Positions 56,987 through 64,000 of a stretch of 64,000 nt of DNA are shown here, piece by piece (positions within the stretch are counted from its first letter, which is position 1; each line of letters opens with the position of its first letter). Source of the DNA: Hymenopus coronatus (lineage: Eukaryota > Arthropoda > Insecta > Mantodea > Hymenopodidae). A program made the position numbers and the translations under genes. The notes beneath the pieces are model-generated. The model made no database searches and was not told the origin of the DNA. It saw only the letters and a program-made list of their open reading frames with translations. Location of the stretch: positions 387,275,132 through 387,339,131 of the forward strand of contig CM060900.1 of NCBI GenBank assembly GCA_030762935.1. Reading direction: 5' to 3'.

Positions 56987-57291
56987 ACATTATACCAGGT
57001 GGCCGAACTGCCCCTCATTTGACGTGCACAGATATGCCTTCGTTCGTTAAAAGAATGGGGTTATTTCAAATTAAAGCCAACCAGTATGGAGCTGGCAAAG
57101 GCGACCTTCGTTTTACTCCTCGCAATGAGCGAAACCCAGTCACCGACTCCGCTGATAAGCAAGACGGGTAAGGTGAAGGCCACTCTAGCCAGTTTTAACT
57201 TGAAATATCCCTATTGAGTTCTGATCTTTTACATATCAAGGGATATGTTCACACGTCAAATACGGGGTAGTTTGGTCACATGGTATACATT
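56987..57291 (-). mobile_element. Foldback element FB-4 with 5-bp target duplication
   Basis: The element 56992-57286 (295 bp) has inverted arms of about 95 bp. The left begins ATACCAGGTGGCCGAACTGC, and the right (reverse complement) begins ATACCATGTGACCAAACTAC. Both contain ATTTGACGTG and end near TTTCAA(A/G)TTAAA. Immediately outside, ACATT occurs at 56987-56991 and 57287-57291, a direct target duplication. The core GCTTATCAGCGGAGTCGGTG lies on the minus strand, so this copy is inverted relative to FB-1 to FB-3. It has no coding capacity. Confidence 0.88.
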
Positions 57292-57424
57292 CTCTACCCA
57301 TAAGTCTTATAGTAGTAGTATTTCCTAAGTGGAGCAAAGAACATCGTTATGGTGTTTCCATGATCGGGTTGGTATTTCTAGTTCGTGAATTCGTCATCAT
57401 GCGCCATGGACGAGGGATCGGCTC

Positions 57425-57675
57425 GTCGCCACAGATGGCACTGTAGGACGATTCACGACTTGCGGACGCCAAATGGCTGAAAATTTTCCTCAGGAACCGT
57501 CTTCTATCAAAGTGTGTTCTTTTTACGTGCAAATAAACATTACACTTGACCACCGGCTTTTCTTCCTTTCCGAAAGAAGCCATGCTAATGGTTTTTGCTT
57601 CCGAAGAAAACCCATCACCCTCCGACAGGTTTGAATCTGTAATCTCAGGTTTTAGAGGCCAGCATGTGGTGGGAA
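57425..57675 (-). repeat. B-family variant SINE, copy B5
   Basis: The minus strand has AGATTCAAACCTGTCGGAGG (box B region), GGTGATGGGTTTTCTTCGG, AGCATGGCTTCTTTCGG, TGTAATGTTTATTTGCACGT and GTCCGCAAGTCGTGAATCG. It pairs with B6 as a sub-branch that carries a different 3' end from B1-B4. Confidence 0.7.
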
Positions 57676-58136
57676 TAACATATAAGAATATAGCAGGTAT
57701 TTTCTGACGACCAAGATCTAAAAAAAAATAATTAGGAAACAAATTTTAGTGGATTGTTAGTGAACGCTCTCTTACCTCATTTCAAGGCTAGTAACTTAAT
57801 TTCTGTGTATAGAAGCATCTTATTATTGGTTCTGTAATGTTCACTGGCATACTTTTAATATTCTCCGAGTTATTGACGTTTTCGTATGAAAAAGTGCATC
57901 GTGTTTATTACTAGGGACATTTGCCCCCGAAACATTTAGCTACAAATCTAAAATATATTGTGCAACACCTTTGACGTATATTTTAACAATAGAATAATTT
58001 TTAAAAGCATATTAATCTTTCAGAATCCTGACAAGATTAATTCAGTGGATTTAAAACTTTTTTGAGATTTGAAAAACCTCGACTTATTTAAATGCCTTTC
58101 TTTGTAGCATTCAGAGCATACAATAACATGTATAGG
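57676..58136. other. Unannotated sequence
   Basis: No gene or recognised repeat. Confidence 0.45.
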
Positions 58137-58355
58137 CCCGCCACTGTGGTGTGGGGGTAGCGTGTCTGCCTCTTATTCAAGAGTCTCAATTTCGAATCTC
58201 GGTTACAGTGGGTTACCCCGATATGGGGCTTTCCAGGATTCTCCCTTATCTTGAGAAGGTGAACGTTGGGAAATTTTGAGCTATACAAACCCCGGCCTCA
58301 TTTCAGCATCACTTCACCAATTTCAGTCAGTCCGATATAACCTACCAGATTAAAG
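58137..58355 (+). repeat. D-family tRNA-derived SINE, copy D2
   Basis: The head is CACTGTGGTGTGGGGGTAGC with GTGTCTGCCTC, and box B-like ATTTCGAATCTCGG. It continues with GGGTTACCCCGATATGGGG, TTGAGAAGGTGAACGTTGG, and the end CATCACTTCACCAATTTCAG followed by TCCGATATAACC. It is collinear with D1. Confidence 0.8.
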
Positions 58356-61223
58356 GATTTCAATCTAAAATAATATATGTATAGGTTCCTAGCATGGAAA
58401 TCGTAGTGTCTTATATTGCATGTGAATATGAATAAATATAGTAACAACAAATTTGCATAAATTGACATTGAGTTGTTTCATGTAACAAAAATTGTAAGTT
58501 TGAAGTAATAAAATTGAACTTAAATACATTGATTGACTTAAAAATATGCCCTACACAAGCATGAAGATACAGAATAATATAATGATTCTATGAGAGAAAG
58601 GAAAATGTGTTTTCTCTAACGCCGGCAAACGTTTTATAGTTGTGTTTAATCTCAATCTACGTACTCGATTATCATGTTCACTAAATTAAAAGATTGCTTG
58701 ACTATATGCAGGAGTAAATGGGTATGGATACCAATCTTTAAATTATAGACCATCGAAAGGAGCAAATATTTCTTAACACTTGTTACTTTATATCTAAGAA
58801 TTTCTCTAAGACTAAATGATTTCACTGAACATTTGGCAACATCGTACTTTTCAGGCAACGGCAGAGCCTGTTATCGCAACCCTTGCTGACAGAACAGATG
58901 TCAAAGTGAGCTTTGAAATGGAGTCAAGAGTTGTTTTCTGCTGAACTTGGAGGGGGTGGCAAAACAAAGGTTCGAAAAAACAAAAGTAATAGCGTGAATA
59001 AATGGTTCACATTTTAAGCTTCATTTACGCTTACAGTTAATAGAAAACAAATTAACAAAAGTTTAAGTTGGAAAGTCTTCTTTTCCAATATAATGAGCGA
59101 ATACGTGGAAAAATAAAATAGAATATAGCGGGAAAAAGTTTTAGGAGAATCTTTCTGCATGCATACTAGTGTGAGTACCTACTTATATTGTGAAAATCGA
59201 AGGCGCTAGATTTTAAAATTAAGCTTTATTTTTCCAAGGTATCGACTGATATCTTACTCAGTAAAAATATATAAAGGGAAAATTGATTTGCTATGTTTTA
59301 AACTGTTCCTATGTTTAAGTGATTTTGAAACAACTAAATACCACAGCATTATATCACAAAAAAAATGTTTCATACAATTGGCTATTTTGGACACATTCCG
59401 TTGCTTTAAGGAAAAGTCACCGTGGCACTAAAATTGCTTGTAAAGTTATGGTTATCTGTAAATTTCCTACCATATAATTCAATAATCCGTTGAAGGGGAA
59501 AGTGGGAAAGCTATAACGGCTATTTAACTATTTTTCATGAAACAACCAAGAAAATATGAATATCACCGGTCCTGCAAAAATTCCTAGGATCGCAGACTTT
59601 CAATCAATACCCCTCAGGAAGAATTGATGAAATTAGGTGTTCTTAAGAAACGGGTAGACTTATATTGATAATCCTTTAGCCATTATCCCACAATATCCTG
59701 AATAAACAACACGCACAGAAAATATTAAAAATATAATTAACCTGTAGGGCACTTATAGCGTTTTTCTTGTATTTTTCTAACTGGCGTTTTCGGAGAGATT
59801 CAACATAATTAGTCTAATCGTTCTATATATCGTCTTTTTATCATATTGTTCTTCTATTGTTATTGTTTTCTCAGTTGACCACAATTCTGCACGTTTTCAT
59901 AACAAAAACAAGTCACCTTCGTAGCGAAGACACCTGTCATTACTGCGCCCTCTGGAAGGCGTTGGACTAAGGCCTTATTGGATCACAAGGAGGTTGTACT
60001 GAGACAGGTGGACTATGTGCAGTATTGCTTTCAAATTAGTTGAGGACGAGCCATCCAGTCAGCTTCGACCCACACGTACATGATGGTATCTGGAAGAAGA
60101 AATACCATCGGGTCCAGTGTAGGCGTTCCCCTTCATGTCATTTGGGAGTCAAATAATACGTAGCCTCCGTCTGGAGGGGAAGCGCGAGATAGGATCCTAC
60201 TACAATAGCATTTACTTTTGGAATTGGAAGATAAAGTTCAAAGTGGGCCTTTATGGGGCCATAGCGCTGTGTCGAGCGAAGCGTATAACCGGTTTCTCCG
60301 TCTCACTACCTGTTTGGAATTAAATAATTCCGGCGCGTCTGCTACCGTGCACTTGTGCTACTTAACACTGTAGCTTCTAGAAACTAAGGAAACTTCCAAT
60401 TTCCGGATCCACTAATTTACTTTAGTTTTAGGAAACTACAGTAGAGTTCTCCTCTCGCGTTATTAAATTCATTATGATTTCTGTAATCGACTGCCATGAA
60501 TCATGGAGTCAGTATTGGCATGTAAATGTAGATATGTATTCAAAGTTGGAATTTCCATTCCAATAATAGCAACTTGGTTATCTCTACGTAACGGTAAGTG
60601 CACCCATATTAAAGCTGGAATATCTGCTGTATCAGATAAATGTTATCCTTTTCCAGGAGTAAAGCTTTAACTTCTTATAAACGTTCCAAGCGCTAAAGCT
60701 CCTCGGAATACAGAATTACTGAATGGCTATATACTCTCGAAGAACCAACCGTATTTCACACGAATGATGTGCACATTTTCCTCCAAGTACCCTGGATTCT
60801 GTTTTCTCTAGTTTTATAAATAAAATCCAAAAGGTTAAAGGTAAAGTTATATCTACTATTAGGTAAACTTCCAGACAAATTTTCCGTCCTACACTTTACA
60901 GTGATAAGTATCGAAAGTTGACCTCGAATAGTTAAAAATACACTAGACAAGATTAGAGATAAGCATTATTTTAATAATAGTAGCTGCTATATTACGTTTT
61001 TATAGCTGTGATAAACCTCTGTAGTGTAGCTGATTAGTCACCGCCTCTTTATGTCCAACAGAGCGCATTTAAACACAATCCAGGAAAATAGCATTCAAGT
61101 GTCCATAACGCAACAAGCCCACATCGATATAAGTACTTAATTTAGGGCAGAATTGCACCACGTATAATACTTATGTGCAGAGTAATTAGTTGTAATTGAA
61201 CCTCATCATCTTAATTGATTAAG
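58356..61223. other. Gene-free stretch
   Basis: No gene or dispersed repeat is recognised over almost 2.9 kb. A GC-richer patch near 59930-60340 has short open frames but no familiar domain. Confidence 0.5.
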
Positions 61224-61515
61224 TCGTCCTCCGTGGTCTAGGGGTAAAATGCTAGGGTTACCAGGTCGCGGTTTCAAAGCTGGCTAAGAACAATGGATTC
61301 TTTCCGGGCGTAAAATCCTCAGCGTAGCTTCCTTCGGAAGGCAAGTATAGCCTATGGTCCCGTTTCGTAGATTTACTGCACATAAAAGAACCCTCAAATG
61401 AAGAAGGCGTGATAAAGAGACCTGTGAGTAAAACTAAAGGTCTTTTATACCCAATACGTAATGGAACGCTGAGAACCATAGCAATTAAAGAATGTTCATA
61501 AATAAAACTCAATTT
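61224..61515 (+). repeat. B-family tRNA-derived SINE, copy B3
   Basis: The head is GTCCTCCGTGGTCTAGGGGT with a decayed box B (CGGTTTCAAAGCTGG). The body has TTCCGGGCGTAAAATCCTCA, GTAGCTTCCTTCGGAAGG, CGTAGATTTACTGCACATAA and GTGAGTAAAACTAAAGG. It ends GTTCATAAATAAAACTC. Box A (GTGGTCTAGGGG) is better preserved than in B1 and B2. Confidence 0.82.
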
Positions 61516-61557
61516 CAGTTTAGTCGATTAAAATGAGAACTATATTATCCATTTCAG

Positions 61558-61740
61558 ATGCAACGGAACATTTCTTTAACGAGTGAAAGCTTCTGGAACC
61601 TGCAAGGACAATGGAAACAAGGCGCTCTTTCCAATTTTCTTGCGGGAGGCACTTTAGTTTATCACTTCCAGATACACGAGCATGATTTCCCTGGAAACAA
61701 ATTAACATGGGAGCGGTCCATGCACTTAAACACAAGCAAG
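61558..61740 (+). CDS. Weak candidate internal exon, 61 codons
   Basis: A 183-bp interval is preceded by TTATCCATTTCAG, which fits an acceptor site with a short pyrimidine tract. It is followed by GTAACT after AAG, which fits a donor. Only one plus-strand frame is open throughout (QRNISLTSESFWNLQGQ ... TWERSMHLNTSK), and 183 is a multiple of three. I recognise no domain, and the minus strand is also open over most of the interval, so chance is a strong alternative. Confidence 0.2.
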
Positions 61741-62539
61741 GTAACTTGGTCTAGATGACACATGATAAGGCGATTAATGATGGTGTCGGCCAATGTTCGA
61801 TACCTCATCGATCATTTCTTATGCAAAACAAAATAGAAGGTACTGCACACCACCAGGAATGTTTATTCTTAAGATGTATGTGCTTGATGTGTTTCTTCGT
61901 GTTGCCGTCGAACTTGGCGGAACAGAATAGAAATAAATACCACCCACAATCCGTATAACCCACAAAGTACCTTGACAGCCATCTATTTTCTGCCAAGCAC
62001 ATGGGTCATGTTGTGCTGAATTATAATTTAATTTAACAATATTATGCGCATTCTTCAATTGCAGAGAAGGCGTGATTCATATTAGTTATCTCCAATGCAC
62101 AAGGACTGATTTCCAATGACCCCCAATGAAGTTTGTCCCAATAAGGTCCTCGATCGTTCCTTCATGCGAAGGCGTGTCACGGTGGACGCAAGGTGCATAA
62201 AAAATAACCGGAATGCTAAACAACTATAGGCAAGTAGTGTTTTAGAAAGCTTTAGAAGCCCTGTAATGGCACGCAGTTTGATTTGAAAATCAACGTGCTC
62301 AGCTTATGGAGCATAGGACTCATGGGCATCATCCTTCATTGAACTGATAATGGGGTATCACTATTTCCTACATATTCACCAGTCAGGGCTCCTGAGACCG
62401 GAACCTACACCTTCAGAGAAAAAAAAATCTCATGTGTTTCATTCACATGACCTTCTCTAACCGTTTCATAGAAAATTAATCTTACAAATATTATCCTTTT
62501 AACTAGATCACGGTAATCGCGATAAACATTACTAGAACC
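61741..62539. other. Unannotated sequence
   Basis: Overlapping short frames on both strands (61755-62058) lack any recognisable domain. Nothing else is identified. Confidence 0.4.
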
Positions 62540-63225
62540 CGTCTTATTAGTTACTTCCTTGACGTAGAAAGGAAATAGGGGAATACACTAGGCTAAAGCA
62601 ATAGTCAACTATTTCAAAAACTGGTGGCTACGCGACACAATTTAAATCTATTCTCCTTGTAAGACGAGGAGTAAAAGTAAAGAGATATGAAGTGGAAAAT
62701 GACTTCACGTTTACGTGGCTTTAAGTATTTGAAAAATAAAACCAACAACAAAAAATATCCTGGAAAAGGTTAGCTCGACAAAAAAATATATGCTATAAAT
62801 TGTGTGTTTTAACGAGATCCCCATTTTTTGTGTCTTATAAGTTTCTGTCTGTCGCTTACGGTTTACCAGTTATACAAAATTCATCCATGATGAAGAGATC
62901 TTCAGACGTTGTTGCCTAAAAAAGATACACATTTTTGTTTGTCATAAAATATCTTAAATATATGACACTTTGATAAAAATCCTTAGAGTCACTTCCTGAA
63001 AACCATTCTGGCATATCCTTGCAAGATACTAAACTAGATAATAAACTTAAATACCATGTTTAGTATTTAACCGTCTTTACGTTTTTGAGCTATGCACTCC
63101 AAAGACAGACACATAAACAAATAAACATGGACCTTTTCCTAATGTTTTGTTCAGGGGACCTCAAAATATGTTTCCGGTGAAATTTCGACTTCGAAATTTG
63201 TATGGACTGCAATGCTTTCTCAAAC
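62540..63225 (+). repeat. H-family dispersed repeat, copy H2
   Basis: Collinear with H1 at 38.3 kb in the same orientation. Landmarks are GAAAGGAAATAGGGGAATAC, CTAGGCTAAAGCAATAGTCA, AAATAAAACCAACAA, AACGAGATCC, GTTTTTGAGCTATGCACTCC, and CCTCAAAATATG followed by CCGGTGAAATTTCGAC. Neither copy has a coding frame or recognised ends. Confidence 0.7.
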
Positions 63226-64000
63226 TACTGTGTTCATAGTACGTGTAGAGAAGGTAACAAAACGATGTCCTCTTTTTTCTTATTTCTTTATTTGCAATCT
63301 CCAAGCAGCTATTGAAAGAAATACAATGACTCTAAGACAGAAAAAAATAGCATCATTTCATGTACACCTTTACAAATTCATGAACATACATTTTTACAGC
63401 CCCTAAAGATTAATCAACCTAAAGTGGCAATAGAAGATTTTCGGAAATTCCGAAGTTCTTGGTCAGCTTTCGAGTAATAAATATCGTATCCACTCTCAAA
63501 ACCAGGAAGGGTTGAGCTCAAAATGTACCTATATTTATTAATACTTCACTCGTGTGCTTATCAGAGGTTTATAACTAAGGAGATGTGAGAGATCACAATG
63601 CCTGTGAGCAATAAGTACACTATTAAGAAAAGATGAATACCATTTGTTATTTCTTTGAATTGTGTTAAATGAAGTTAATAGCTTCCACCTAAAGCTATTT
63701 TTATGCTAAAGGTCACTTGCGGTGACCTCACATTTTTCTTAGCATATATGTAAAGTCGATATGTTTCTCTCTTAAGGAGATTAAGAATTACTTGACAGAC
63801 CTGAAAGTAACCTTTAGTGGTGGCCAAGTTTGTTAAGGCGCGGACACAATGAATGCAAGTTGCGCAGTTCGTAATCACTGCCATACCACAGAAGGAATTG
63901 TTTTCTGTTCGTTTTTTTCCATGCAGTTGGTCGCGCAGTGCAAATAGGCGATTCGCTGGAGCATCGATTAAATTTACTCTGTTAATTTATTTAAAGGACA
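63226..64000. other. Unannotated sequence to window end
   Basis: No gene or recognised repeat. Confidence 0.45.

Noticed and set aside
61258..61512. 84-codon minus-strand frame
   Set aside because: It is the antisense of the B3 SINE.
1..64000. CRISPR arrays, bacterial operons, riboswitches
   Set aside because: No regularly spaced short repeats with unique spacers were seen, nor any prokaryote-type gene organisation. The window is eukaryotic in character.

Overview
The window looks like repeat-rich, gene-poor nuclear DNA of an arthropod. It is AT-rich and has no long open reading frame. It is packed with RNA polymerase III-type (tRNA-derived) short interspersed elements, Tc1/mariner-superfamily relics, long-TIR foldback elements, trinucleotide microsatellites and one decayed Ty3/gypsy-like gag-pro fragment. 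The transposase and gag motifs (for example RYDKCLN, GRHLQHLL, DRKPSQFLRHLR) are, from general knowledge, typical of arthropod transposons. I cannot place the species more finely. No bacterial features (operons, Shine-Dalgarno sites) are present, and I find no host gene I can name.

Layout. 0-9 kb: unique AT-rich DNA with SINE relics, a perfect 55-bp tandem duplication, and the first copy of a foldback element (4.28-4.59 kb). 9-10.5 kb: a compact transposon cluster of two B-family SINEs in opposite orientation and a 477-bp element with 29-bp terminal inverted repeats. 14-17 kb: a mariner cluster containing an inverted pair of 3' ends and one essentially full-length but inactivated transposase (15.66-16.65 kb). 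19-24 kb: microsatellites, SINEs, a foldback relic, and an F-family element interrupted by a young-looking A-family SINE with an 8-bp target duplication. 28.7-34.6 kb: SINE families F, G, E and B, a mariner 3' end, and the gag-pro relic. 37-46 kb: SINE families C and D, copy 1 of the H repeat, a foldback relic, a TTAA-bounded 816-bp element, and an F element. 46.5-49.7 kb: a 500-bp internally deleted mariner with TIRs and flanking TA, an unidentified coding-like relic on the minus strand, and a nest of four SINEs. 50-64 kb: further A, B and D SINEs, a second transposase fragment, an ACC-rich tract, a foldback copy with a 5-bp target duplication, a weak candidate exon, and copy 2 of the H repeat.

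Nothing here works as a pathway. The shared theme is transposons at different stages of decay. The most notable structures are a four-copy foldback family with about 95-bp arms, a mariner-like family (38 residues between the second and third catalytic Asp) present as one full-length relic plus two 3' fragments, several new-looking non-autonomous DNA elements, and SINE families that share a central domain. Family letters A-H and FB are local labels used only in this report.
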